Assembly (NCBI GenBank): GCA_964394585.1
Contig: CAYMYI010000157.1
Span: 1 to 8,391 of the forward strand
Length of the DNA: 8,391 nt
DNA from: CAYUJH01 sp964394585
GTDB lineage: Bacteria > Bacteroidota > Bacteroidia > Cytophagales > Flammeovirgaceae
Direction of reading: 5' to 3'
The notes under the pieces: generated by a model
What the model was told of the DNA's origin: nothing
The model's database searches: none
What the model saw: only the letters and a program-made list of their open reading frames with translations
Shown: in pieces, positions 1-5,881 of the stretch
Numbering within the stretch: the first letter of the stretch is position 1
Layout: every line of letters starts with the position of its first letter
Position numbers and translations under genes: made by a program

Positions 1-2
1 AG

Positions 3-206
3 CTCGAACAGGCAGGCAACGAAAAAATGGAGCCATTACTGATTGCGCTCGCACACGCATTCAAAAAGTTAGGGTGGGAATACCCCGAATTGGAGGCAGA
101 GTTTATCATTCATATGCTCGATGGCATCGGCGGAGCTATCTTGAAAGGCACTTTATCCGACAAGGAAGCCATGCAATCGTTCTTGTATAAAAAGTATAAC
201 GTATAA
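3..206 (+). CDS. TetR/AcrR-family regulator, C-terminal part (5' end outside window)
   Basis: An open frame enters from the left edge and stops at TAA 204-206, giving 67 visible residues. The peptide is helical and amphipathic (for example ALAHAFKKLGW and FIIHMLDGIGGAILKG) and ends in a basic tail, LYKKYNV. This resembles the ligand-binding C-terminal domain of TetR-type repressors. The DNA-binding half is outside the window, so the family call rests on this helical pattern and on context: a palindrome follows 20 bases after the stop, then a same-strand dehydrogenase, which is a common regulator-target layout. Co-transcription with the next gene is likely because the gap is only 49 bases. No ligand can be inferred. 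Confidence 0.6.
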   Translation, partial: LEQAGNEKMEPLLIALAHAFKKLGWEYPELEAEFIIHMLDGIGGAILKGTLSDKEAMQSFLYKKYNV

Positions 207-225
207 ATTTTTTTTAAAAATAAAA

Positions 226-243
226 TAAGTGATTACTTACTTA
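226..243. promoter_or_regulatory. Palindromic operator candidate between the TetR-like gene and the SDR gene
   Basis: The sequence TAAGTGATTACTTACTTA contains arms TAAGT and ACTTA (226-230 and 235-239) around GATT. A second copy of ACTTA follows at 239-243, overlapping the first by one base. It sits 20 bases after the regulator stop and about a dozen bases before the dehydrogenase start. That is the expected place for autoregulation or local control by the TetR-like protein. Binding is inference. Confidence 0.4.
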
Positions 244-255
244 TTAAATTTATCT

Positions 256-1083
256 ATGATGAAAACACAACAAGTAATTTTGGTAACGGGAGCTTCTTCA
301 GGTATTGGGAAAGAAACCGCCAAGCAACTCCTCAGCGAAGGCAATACAGTGTATGTAGCCGCTCGCCGCCTCGAAAAAATGAACGATTTACAAGAGCTTG
401 GCGCACATCCTCTAAAAATGGACATCACCCAAGAAGCAGACATACAGCAAGCCGTTGACACCATAATCGCGCAAAGCGGGCACATCGACGTATTGGTGAA
501 CAATGCCGGTTATGCTATCTACGGCGCAGTAGAAGATACAACCATCGACGATGCCCGCCGCCAATTTGAGGTGAACCTCTTTGGGCTAGCGCGCCTCACA
601 CAGCTGGTACTGCCCCACATGCGCAAACGAAAAACCGGAAAGGTAATCAACATGTCGTCGATGGGAGGGAAAATGTACACCCCTTTGGGAGCCTGGTACC
701 ATGCCACAAAACACGCCCTTGAGGGTTGGTCTGACTGCCTCCGACTTGAATTAAGTGCGTTTGGGATTGACGTGGTCATTATTGAACCGGGCGTCATCAT
801 TACTGAATTTGGCGATGTTATGCTAAAACCAATGTTGGAACGCTCGGGGCAATCGGCATATGGGCAACTTGCCACTTCGCTCGCTAAGGCTACCGAAAGT
901 TCCTACCAAAAAGGAGATGGCTCCTCGCCGGTTGTCATTGCTAAATTGGTTAGCAAAGCGGTTCGCGCTAAAAAACCGAAAACGAGGTATGCAGCCGGGA
1001 AATATGCCAAACCCATGATGTTTATCCGCAACTATTTTGGGGATCGTATTTTTGATAAAGTAGTGATGAGCCAAGTGAAATAG
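256..1083 (+). CDS. Short-chain dehydrogenase/reductase (classical SDR), NADP(H) likely
   Basis: This is a cytosolic oxidoreductase of the classical SDR family, 275 residues, full length. Counting from ATG 256, the cofactor motif TGASSGIG is at residues 11-18. R37-R38 after the second strand favours NADP(H). NNAG is at 82-85, followed by the structural Asn107. The catalytic Ser135 lies in MSSMGG, with Tyr148 and Lys152 in YHATK, so the full N-S-Y-K tetrad is present. The substrate is unknown; the long C-terminal part after the PGxxxTxF-like segment (PGVIITEF) is substrate-specific in this family. ATG codons occur at 256 and 259 and either could be used. An upstream in-frame GTG at 229 lies inside the operator palindrome and would add residues unlike SDR N termini. 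No Shine-Dalgarno is visible. The gene is probably controlled by the TetR-like regulator just upstream. Confidence 0.9.
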   Translation: MMKTQQVILVTGASSGIGKETAKQLLSEGNTVYVAARRLEKMNDLQELGAHPLKMDITQEADIQQAVDTIIAQSGHIDVLVNNAGYAIYGAVEDTTIDDARRQFEVNLFGLARLTQLVLPHMRKRKTGKVINMSSMGGKMYTPLGAWYHATKHALEGWSDCLRLELSAFGIDVVIIEPGVIITEFGDVMLKPMLERSGQSAYGQLATSLAKATESSYQKGDGSSPVVIAKLVSKAVRAKKPKTRYAAGKYAKPMMFIRNYFGDRIFDKVVMSQVK

Positions 1084-1098
1084 CGAGTGCCTACCACC

Positions 1099-1111
1099 GC
1101 AGCGGGGCTGC
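1099..1111. repeat. Short GC hairpin after the SDR gene
   Basis: GCAGC GGG GCTGC forms a perfect 5-bp stem with a 3-base loop, 15 bases after the SDR stop. No T-run follows, so it would be a weak or absent terminator. Confidence 0.3.
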
Positions 1112-1121
1112 TAGTACTTGT

Positions 1122-1208
1122 GTGATGACAAGAAAAAATTGCCGTGGGATATACCTGCCTGGGTATATCCCCATTGGAGTAGTACCTTACCAGAGTTGGT
1201 GTCATCAC
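1122..1208. repeat. Nested inverted-repeat element in the spacer before arsR
   Basis: The 331-base gap between the SDR and arsR genes has no convincing gene but is rich in repeats. GTGATGACA (1122-1130) pairs perfectly with TGTCATCAC (1200-1208). Inside lies a perfect 10-bp hairpin, GGGATATACC (1146-1155) with GGTATATCCC (1162-1171), loop TGCCTG. The right arm is itself part of a smaller palindrome, TTGGTG TCAT CACCAA (1196-1211). The octamer AGTACCTT occurs at 1181-1188 and 1251-1258, each preceded by ATTGG a few bases upstream. No T-run follows the strong hairpin. It could be a small repetitive element (MITE/REP-like), a structured RNA, or decayed DNA. No flanking target duplication was seen. 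From 1259 to about 1360 I see nothing else. Confidence 0.45.
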
Positions 1209-1363
1209 CAAACATACAAACCAGATAATGTTAGTGTTCGATTGGGAAGAAGTACCTTGCGCATCGGTTCGGATGAAGCGATGTAGTGCTTTCCCTAAAC
1301 CATTTTCCCAAAATACTCATCCAAATAGCTCTCCATTTCTTTGAATTTTTCACAGAAGGAATT

Positions 1364-1392
1364 TTGTTTTTTCTTAATTCATCGTAATATTG
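1364..1392 (+). promoter_or_regulatory. Candidate Bacteroidota-type promoter of the ars operon
   Basis: TTG at 1364-1366, then 18 bases, then TAATATTG at 1385-1392. This resembles the -33 TTG / -7 TAnnTTTG promoter known in Bacteroidota, with one mismatch in the -7 box. The -7 box lies inside the 16-bp ArsR operator candidate, so repressor binding would block it directly. It leaves a short leader to ATG 1415. Confidence 0.45.
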
Positions 1393-1396
1393 CAAT
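1381..1396. promoter_or_regulatory. ArsR operator candidate, copy 1 (upstream of arsR)
   Basis: ATCGTAATATTGCAAT is a near-palindrome: 12 of its 16 positions match its reverse complement and the other four are transitions. The identical 16 bases recur at 1764-1779 before arsM, and the identity ends exactly at both edges. It lies 18 bases before the arsR start. Size and position fit an ArsR/SmtB-family dimer site. Confidence 0.65.
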
Positions 1397-1414
1397 ATAC
1401 AACAGTAAAACGCT

Positions 1415-1747
1415 ATGGGAATTACTAAAACCAACCTATTTTCCACGGAACAAAATGAGTTAGCGGCTATCGCTAAGGCTTTTGCGCACCCAGCGCGTAT
1501 TGCCATCATCCAGCATTTACTGCGTGCCAATGCTTGTATCAATAGCGATTTGGTGCAGGAACTTGGGTTGGCACAGGCTACCGTAAGTCAGCATTTGCGA
1601 GAGCTAAAATCTGTAGGGATTATCCAAGGAACTATCGAAGGTACACGCATGAATTACTGCATCCACACGAAACGGTGGAAAGAAATCCAAGTACTCTTCC
1701 AACATTTGTTCGAGCAAGTTGACCGAACTTCAGGAACGTGTTGTTAA
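1415..1747 (+). CDS. arsR: ArsR-family metalloid-responsive repressor
   Basis: A winged-helix repressor of 110 residues, normal length for ArsR/SmtB. The N-terminal segment KAFAHPARIAIIQHLL (residues 21-36) is the family signature. The recognition helix is around AQATVSQHLREL (53-64), followed by the wing near QGTIEGTRMNY (71-81). Cysteines are at 41, 82, 109 and 110. The classical E. coli-type metalloid site ELCVCDL on helix 3 is not intact: here it reads ACINSDL, with one cysteine. Arsenite or another As(III) species would therefore have to be sensed by another set, perhaps Cys41 and/or Cys82 with the C-terminal Cys pair. The gene is first in the operon, preceded by a candidate operator, and is probably autoregulated. 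The ligand is inferred from the neighbours arsM and the arsenate reductase. Confidence 0.88.
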   Translation: MGITKTNLFSTEQNELAAIAKAFAHPARIAIIQHLLRANACINSDLVQELGLAQATVSQHLRELKSVGIIQGTIEGTRMNYCIHTKRWKEIQVLFQHLFEQVDRTSGTCC

Positions 1748-1763
1748 TTTTTTAGATTTATCA

Positions 1764-1779
1764 ATCGTAATATTGCAAT
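1764..1779. promoter_or_regulatory. ArsR operator candidate, copy 2 (between arsR and arsM)
   Basis: This is an exact second copy of ATCGTAATATTGCAAT, in the 41-base gap between arsR and arsM and 9 bases before the arsM ATG. It contains the same TAATATTG box, but no well-spaced TTG is visible upstream. It may be a second promoter/operator for arsM or an internal roadblock site. An exact 16-base repeat in AT-rich spacers is unlikely to be chance. Confidence 0.6.
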
Positions 1780-1788
1780 TAATCAATT

Positions 1789-2676
1789 ATGAAAACAGAA
1801 GCCTCTTTAAAAGAAGTAGTAAAACAGCGATATGCTCGTATTGCTACACAAGGGAAAGCAGAAAATGCCGCTTCGTGCTGCGGCGCTACAACACCTTCTA
1901 ATAAGGTGTATAGCATTATGATGGACGATTACTCTGAAACAAAAGGTTATGTGCCCGATGCTGACCTCGGGTTGGGTTGTGGATTGCCTACGCAATTTGC
2001 CAAAATTACCCCAGGCGATACGGTAATCGACTTAGGTTCGGGCGCCGGAAACGATTGCTTTGTGGCTCGGCATGAAACCGGTGCAGAGGGCAAGGTTATC
2101 GGGATTGATTTTACGCCTGAAATGATCGCTAAAGCACGGCAAAACGCAGAGAAATTGGGGTTCAACAACGTAGAGTTTCGAGAAGGAGATATTGACCAAA
2201 TGCCCGTAAACGACGAAGTCGCAGACGTAATCGTGAGCAATTGTGTGCTTAACTTAGTCCCCAACAAAGCCAAGGTAATCCAAGAAATTTTCCGTGTACT
2301 GAAACCTGGAGGGCATTTTAGCATTTCTGATGTGGTACTTGTGGGTGAGTTGCCACCGCAATTGCAGCAAGATGCCGAAATGTATGCGGGTTGCGTGGCG
2401 GGGGCTATCCAAAAGCAGGAGTACCTGGGGCAAATCGAGCAAGCCGGCTTTCAAAATATCACTTTACAAAAAGAAAAAATCATCAAAATCCCTGATGATA
2501 TTTTGGACAAATACCTTTCCGCTGAAGAGATGGAGGAGTTTCACCATGGCGATTTAGGCATCTATAGCATTACCGTGTATGCAGAAAAACCGGGCAGCAT
2601 TGCACCTAAACCGAAGGTTAAACTCAGCGAACTACAAAATTCACCAAACTGCTTGCCTAATAGCGGCTGTTGCTAA
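1789..2676 (+). CDS. arsM: Arsenite S-adenosylmethionine methyltransferase
   Basis: This cytosolic enzyme methylates As(III) using SAM, giving methylated and partly volatile arsenicals. It has 295 residues. The SAM-binding Rossmann motif VIDLGSGAGND is at 79-89, with the acidic end of strand 2 at GIDF (105-108) and REGDID at 131-136. The arsenic-binding cysteines of the family can be placed by motif: Cys64 in GLGCGLPT, Cys152 in SNCVLNL and Cys202 in AGCVAGA. These correspond to the Cys72, Cys174 and Cys224 positions of the algal enzyme CmArsM. The N-terminal Cys30-Cys31 pair fits the additional conserved cysteine. The protein ends NSGCC, another cysteine-rich tail like that of ArsR. It starts 41 bases after arsR with its own operator copy, and its stop is 3 bases before the next gene, so the two are surely co-transcribed. 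Confidence 0.93.
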   Translation: MKTEASLKEVVKQRYARIATQGKAENAASCCGATTPSNKVYSIMMDDYSETKGYVPDADLGLGCGLPTQFAKITPGDTVIDLGSGAGNDCFVARHETGAEGKVIGIDFTPEMIAKARQNAEKLGFNNVEFREGDIDQMPVNDEVADVIVSNCVLNLVPNKAKVIQEIFRVLKPGGHFSISDVVLVGELPPQLQQDAEMYAGCVAGAIQKQEYLGQIEQAGFQNITLQKEKIIKIPDDILDKYLSAEEMEEFHHGDLGIYSITVYAEKPGSIAPKPKVKLSELQNSPNCLPNSGCC

Positions 2677-2679
2677 CCA

Positions 2680-3294
2680 ATGACACTTTTTAATACATTA
2701 GCGGAGTCCATCTCTACACTTGAGGTGGACACGCTTTCACCAGAAAGAAAGCAACGCTTAGCCCCTTTTGTTGCCTACCTTCGGCATAAAATGGCCCAAA
2801 ATGAGCCGATTCGGCTAAATTTTATTTGCACGCACAATTCAAGGCGAAGCCATTTGGCACAGGTGTGGGCACAAACCCTGGCGTACTATGTAGGTTTTCA
2901 CCGTGTTACATGCTACTCTGCTGGAACGGAAAAAACGGCGGTGTTTCCCCACATTATCGCTACCTTACGGCACGCAGGCTTTCAAATTTACCAGCTTTCA
3001 GAAGGGGGAAATCCTGTGTATAGTGTAAAATTCGAGCAAAACGAACATCCTATTACCCTATTTTCAAAGTCGTTATCGCATTCGTTTAATCCTAGTGCGG
3101 GCTTTGCAGCCGTTATGACTTGCGCTGAGGCTGACGAAGGTTGCCCCTTTGTTCCCGGGGCTGAACAGCGCTTTTCGCTGCCTTTTGAAGACCCAAAACG
3201 ATATGATAATTCGCCGCTACAAGCCGAAAAATATACCGAACGGAGCATCCAAATTGCTACGGAATTGTTGTATGTTTTTCAAAATGCGATTTAG
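2680..3294 (+). CDS. arsC: Low-molecular-weight phosphatase-type arsenate reductase (thioredoxin-coupled class likely)
   Basis: A 204-residue protein of the LMW protein-tyrosine-phosphatase fold. The P-loop is C50-THNSR-R56-S57 (CX5RS). A second pair, Cys148 and Cys155 in TCAEADEGC, has the C-X6-C spacing of Cys82/Cys89 in S. aureus ArsC, the resolving cysteines passed on to thioredoxin. The acid motif appears as FEDP near residues 170-173. All residues for reduction of arsenate to arsenite are therefore present, which favours reductase over plain phosphatase activity. Compared with the roughly 130-residue S. aureus enzyme it has a helical N-terminal extension of about 40 residues and a longer segment between the first and second cysteines. 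It lies 3 bases after arsM, whose substrate it would make. Bacterial annotations often call this form simply a protein-tyrosine-phosphatase. Confidence 0.82.
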   Translation: MTLFNTLAESISTLEVDTLSPERKQRLAPFVAYLRHKMAQNEPIRLNFICTHNSRRSHLAQVWAQTLAYYVGFHRVTCYSAGTEKTAVFPHIIATLRHAGFQIYQLSEGGNPVYSVKFEQNEHPITLFSKSLSHSFNPSAGFAAVMTCAEADEGCPFVPGAEQRFSLPFEDPKRYDNSPLQAEKYTERSIQIATELLYVFQNAI

Positions 3295-3330
3295 CTATGT
3301 GGCAGCGCTGAGTAGAAGCTGTATCAACGC

Positions 3331-4992
3331 TTAGTTTTCTGCTAGATATTGATGCACAAACTTAATTGCCATAGAGCCTTCTCCTACGGCAGAGGCTACG
3401 CGGTTCATGGCGCCGGAACGTACATCGCCAGCAGCAAAAATACCGGGCACACAGGTTTCCAACAGGTACGGCTCTCGGTTCTGCTTCCACACTTTGGGGA
3501 AAATTTCATAATGAGCCAGTGCATTTCCTGTTTCTAAAAAACCTCGTTTATCACGGATTACGTCAATATCAATCCAATCGGTGTAAGGTTTAGCACCAAT
3601 GAAAATAAACAATGCGGCAGCTTTTACTTCTTGCGTTTCTTCTGTTTGATTATGGCGAAGTATTAACGATTGAAGCTTATCTTTCCCGTGGGCTTCTACC
3701 ACTTCGGTATGTCCTAATAAAGTGATATTATCGGTTTCGCCGATTTGATCTATCAGATATTGCGACATGCTACTGCTCAAATCGGGCTTTCGAACAGCAA
3801 TAAAAACGTTTTTAGCAAATTTGGAAAGATACATTGCCGCCTGCCCAGCTGAGTTTCCTCCTCCTACAATATAAACATCTTCGTTTAGGATAGCGCCTGC
3901 TTCGGTGGTGGCAGCGCCATAATACACACCTGCCCCGGTGAAGCGATCGACTCCATTTGCCGGATGTTTGCGGTAATCGACCCCGGTAGTGATGATAATA
4001 CTCCTTGCCATCAGTTCGCTGCCATCTCCTAAAATGAGCACTTTGTACCCATCGCGAAAGGTAATTTTTTTCACTTCTTGCGGAGCTAAAAACTCAACCC
4101 CAAAACGAGTAACCTGGCTAATGGCACGTCGCGAAAGTTCCGCGCCACTCAATCCTTTCGGGAATCCTAGGTAGTTTTCGATGCGCGAACTCGTACCAGC
4201 TTGCCCACCGGGGGCGCGTTTTTCAATTAAAATAGCTTTCAGCCCTTCGGAACCACCATAAACGGCAGCAGCTAAGCCTGCCGGCCCTGCCCCAATGATG
4301 GCAACATCGTATAACTCATGTGCAGCTTGCGATTTCATGCCTGTTTTATCGCCTATTTGCTGAATGGTCGGGTTGGTAATGTAGCTACCATCCTCAAAAA
4401 ATATAGCAGGAAGGTCATCCTGTGGTAGCTGATTCACTGCAAGTAATTCTTTCCCCATCGGATTGGTATCCACATCGAGCCACTGATATGGCACGAGGTT
4501 TCCCGCCAAAAAATCTTTGATTTTGTGCGATTTTGGCGACCACTGATGGCCTACAATCCGAATTCCTAAAAATTCAGGAATATGATGGTGTTGCCACTCA
4601 TCAAGCTGGTCGTTGAGTATAGGGTATAGTTTTTCTTCAGGTGGATTCCACGGTTTGTTGAGGTAGTAATCGAGCTGAACATCGTTAATCGCTTTGATTG
4701 CCGCTTCTATGTCGGAATATGCCGTCAGTAAAATTCGTTTTGCCTGTGGGTAGTAAGCGCGAGCCTGTTCCAGAAATTCTACACCGAGCATTTCGGGCAT
4801 GCGTTGGTCAGAGAGGAACAATGCCACGGTTTCCCCCTTATTTTTTAAGGATTTAAGGGCTTCGAGGGCTTCGTTGGCAGATTGCGTTGCCACCACCCGA
4901 TATTCTTTCCGATACTCCGATTTCACATCGCGGGTAATGGCATTTAGTACAGCGGGGTCGTCGTCAACTATGAAGATGAGTGGTTTTTTCAT
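3331..4992 (-). CDS. Fused response regulator / glutaredoxin-like / thioredoxin-reductase-like flavoprotein
   Basis: 553 residues from ATG 4992, where the receiver domain begins MKKPLIFIVDDDP; an in-frame extension to 5088 is possible but not family-like. Residues 1-125 form a receiver with all phosphorylation residues: D10/D11, phospho-acceptor D62 (SDQRMP), T90 and K113 (NKPW). Residues about 143-215 resemble a glutaredoxin/thioredoxin fold, but the active-site position reads WSPKS with no cysteine. Residues 228-553 are a thioredoxin-reductase fold: FAD motif GAGPAG at 234-239, GGQAG at 262-266, NAD(P)H motif GGGNSAGQA at 377-385, and the C-terminal FAD motif GIFAAGDV. The CxxC expected in the NADPH domain is replaced by AATT in YYGAATTEA (357-365). 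There is one cysteine in the entire protein, near the C terminus. It matches the known 'fused response regulator/thioredoxin-disulfide reductase' family, whose function is not established. It is convergent with the ars operon, with no clear terminator between. Confidence 0.88.
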   Translation of the reverse strand: MKKPLIFIVDDDPAVLNAITRDVKSEYRKEYRVVATQSANEALEALKSLKNKGETVALFLSDQRMPEMLGVEFLEQARAYYPQAKRILLTAYSDIEAAIKAINDVQLDYYLNKPWNPPEEKLYPILNDQLDEWQHHHIPEFLGIRIVGHQWSPKSHKIKDFLAGNLVPYQWLDVDTNPMGKELLAVNQLPQDDLPAIFFEDGSYITNPTIQQIGDKTGMKSQAAHELYDVAIIGAGPAGLAAAVYGGSEGLKAILIEKRAPGGQAGTSSRIENYLGFPKGLSGAELSRRAISQVTRFGVEFLAPQEVKKITFRDGYKVLILGDGSELMARSIIITTGVDYRKHPANGVDRFTGAGVYYGAATTEAGAILNEDVYIVGGGNSAGQAAMYLSKFAKNVFIAVRKPDLSSSMSQYLIDQIGETDNITLLGHTEVVEAHGKDKLQSLILRHNQTEETQEVKAAALFIFIGAKPYTDWIDIDVIRDKRGFLETGNALAHYEIFPKVWKQNREPYLLETCVPGIFAAGDVRSGAMNRVASAVGEGSMAIKFVHQYLAEN

Positions 4993-5091
4993 TACAAATT
5001 CTATGTTTAGGTACGCTAGTTTACTTAATTTTTTCTGTAATAAATAAGAGAAAATGCGCTCGGGAAGCAACCTTTTTAAAAGTGCCATGTC

Positions 5092-5103
5092 TTTTTCGAA
5101 AAA
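5092..5103. repeat. Perfect 12-bp palindrome in the divergent spacer
   Basis: TTTTTCGAAAAA lies in the 138-base spacer between the divergent flavoprotein and head-GIN genes, 27 bases before the latter's ATG. A weak -7-like box TAGTTTTC follows at 5104-5111. It may be a regulatory site or simply AT-rich low-complexity sequence. Confidence 0.25.
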
Positions 5104-5130
5104 TAGTTTTCACCAAATCTTTTGTTGATC

Positions 5131-5826
5131 ATGAAAAAACTACTCCTCTCTCTTAGTGGATTACTCTGCATGCTGACCGCTTTTGCAACCGAGTACAATC
5201 AAACCCTTTCTTCTTTTGAAAAAATTATTGTAAGCCCTCACATACGGCTAGAGCTTGTGCAGGGGGAAGAAGAACACATTACCTTCGAAACATATGGCGT
5301 GAAGCAAGATGAGTTCATTGCCGAAGTGCGTGGGAACACCCTGCACCTTTACCTAGAAGATGCCAAAATTTGGGATGATGACTACGGTATGCTAGTGAAA
5401 GCCAAAGTTACCTACCGTGCCTTAAAGCGTTTAGAAGTTCGTGGCGAAGAAAAAGTCATCTGCCACGATGCCATCGAAGCCGATAAGTTCGTCTTGAAAG
5501 TATATGGAGAAAGCAGCGTTCGGTTGAGCAGCGTACAGGCAAGCCGCATGAAGGTAGCCCTTTTTGGCGAGAACGATGTGCGCATTGAATCGGGTAATGT
5601 GAGCAAACAGGTGTATAAATCGTTTGGGGAAAACGTGTTAGAAGCCGATGGAGTTTCAGGGCGTTTTACCAAAACTAAAACGTACGGCGAAAGCGAACTG
5701 AATGTGTATGCATCGGAAAAGATCCGCGTTAATGCTTTTGGTGAATCGGATGTGCGGTATGCAGGCAATGGCCGCGTGAGCCGTGGGCTAATTTTTGGTG
5801 AAAATAGCATCCGTGCTGTACGCTAA
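5131..5826 (+). CDS. Secreted head-GIN domain (DUF2807-type) beta-helix protein
   Basis: 231 residues from ATG 5131; TTG codons upstream in frame are not needed. The N terminus MKKLLLSLSGLLCMLTAFA is a typical signal peptide with a likely cut after AFA19, so the protein is exported to the periplasm or cell surface. The mature part begins with the family-like segment FEKIIVSPHIRLELVQG. It then contains seven repeats of the type [VYF]GE[SNE]x[VLI], with the glycines at residues 105, 126, 146, 166, 186, 204 and 223, spaced 18-21 residues. Such regular spacing indicates a right-handed beta-helix in which each GE turn stacks on the next. This is the architecture of putative auto-transporter adhesin head GIN proteins (PF10988), widespread in Bacteroidota. 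The molecular role is unknown. Only two cysteines are present, one in the signal peptide. Transcription ends at the strong hairpin downstream. Confidence 0.82.
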   Translation: MKKLLLSLSGLLCMLTAFATEYNQTLSSFEKIIVSPHIRLELVQGEEEHITFETYGVKQDEFIAEVRGNTLHLYLEDAKIWDDDYGMLVKAKVTYRALKRLEVRGEEKVICHDAIEADKFVLKVYGESSVRLSSVQASRMKVALFGENDVRIESGNVSKQVYKSFGENVLEADGVSGRFTKTKTYGESELNVYASEKIRVNAFGESDVRYAGNGRVSRGLIFGENSIRAVR

Positions 5827-5846
5827 ACAGCAAACACTTGGAAAAG

Positions 5847-5881
5847 AAACGGAGGACAGCACCTTGCTTCCTCCGTTTTTT
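5847..5881. terminator. Strong bidirectional intrinsic terminator
   Basis: AAACGGAGGA (5847-5856) pairs perfectly with TCCTCCGTTT (5869-5878). AGCA/TGCT inside can extend the stem past a one-base bulge. A T-run follows on the plus strand (5876-5881). On the minus strand the stem is followed by TTTCTTTTCC. It lies between two convergent genes, and the minus-strand stop at 5880-5882 touches it, so it can serve both. Confidence 0.88.

Noticed and set aside
229..255. Upstream GTG start for the SDR protein (adds MITYLLNLS)
   Set aside because: The added codons lie inside the operator palindrome, and SDR proteins normally begin a few residues before the TGxxxGIG motif, as they do from ATG 256 or 259.
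1295..1336. Tiny minus-strand reading frame MESYLDEYFGKMV
   Set aside because: The peptide looks protein-like but has only 13 residues, with no recognisable homology or promoter. It could be a scrap of a decayed gene; too little to annotate.
1231..1542. 103-codon minus-strand frame overlapping arsR
   Set aside because: It is antisense to the conserved arsR coding sequence and shows no domain, so it is a shadow frame.
3295..3330. Terminator between arsC and the flavoprotein gene
   Set aside because: Only AGCG/CGCT can pair across a loop of about 20 bases, with no good stem and T-run. Not supported.
2680..4992. Functional link between the arsenate reductase and the thioredoxin-reductase-like protein
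   Set aside because: They are convergent, not co-transcribed, and the flavoprotein lacks the cysteines needed to reduce thioredoxin. Adjacency alone does not support a pathway.
4993..5088. N-terminal extension of 32 residues on the receiver-flavoprotein
   Set aside because: Receiver domains start at the strand before DDDP, which fits ATG 4992. The extension is in AT-rich spacer without family likeness. It cannot be excluded without protein data.
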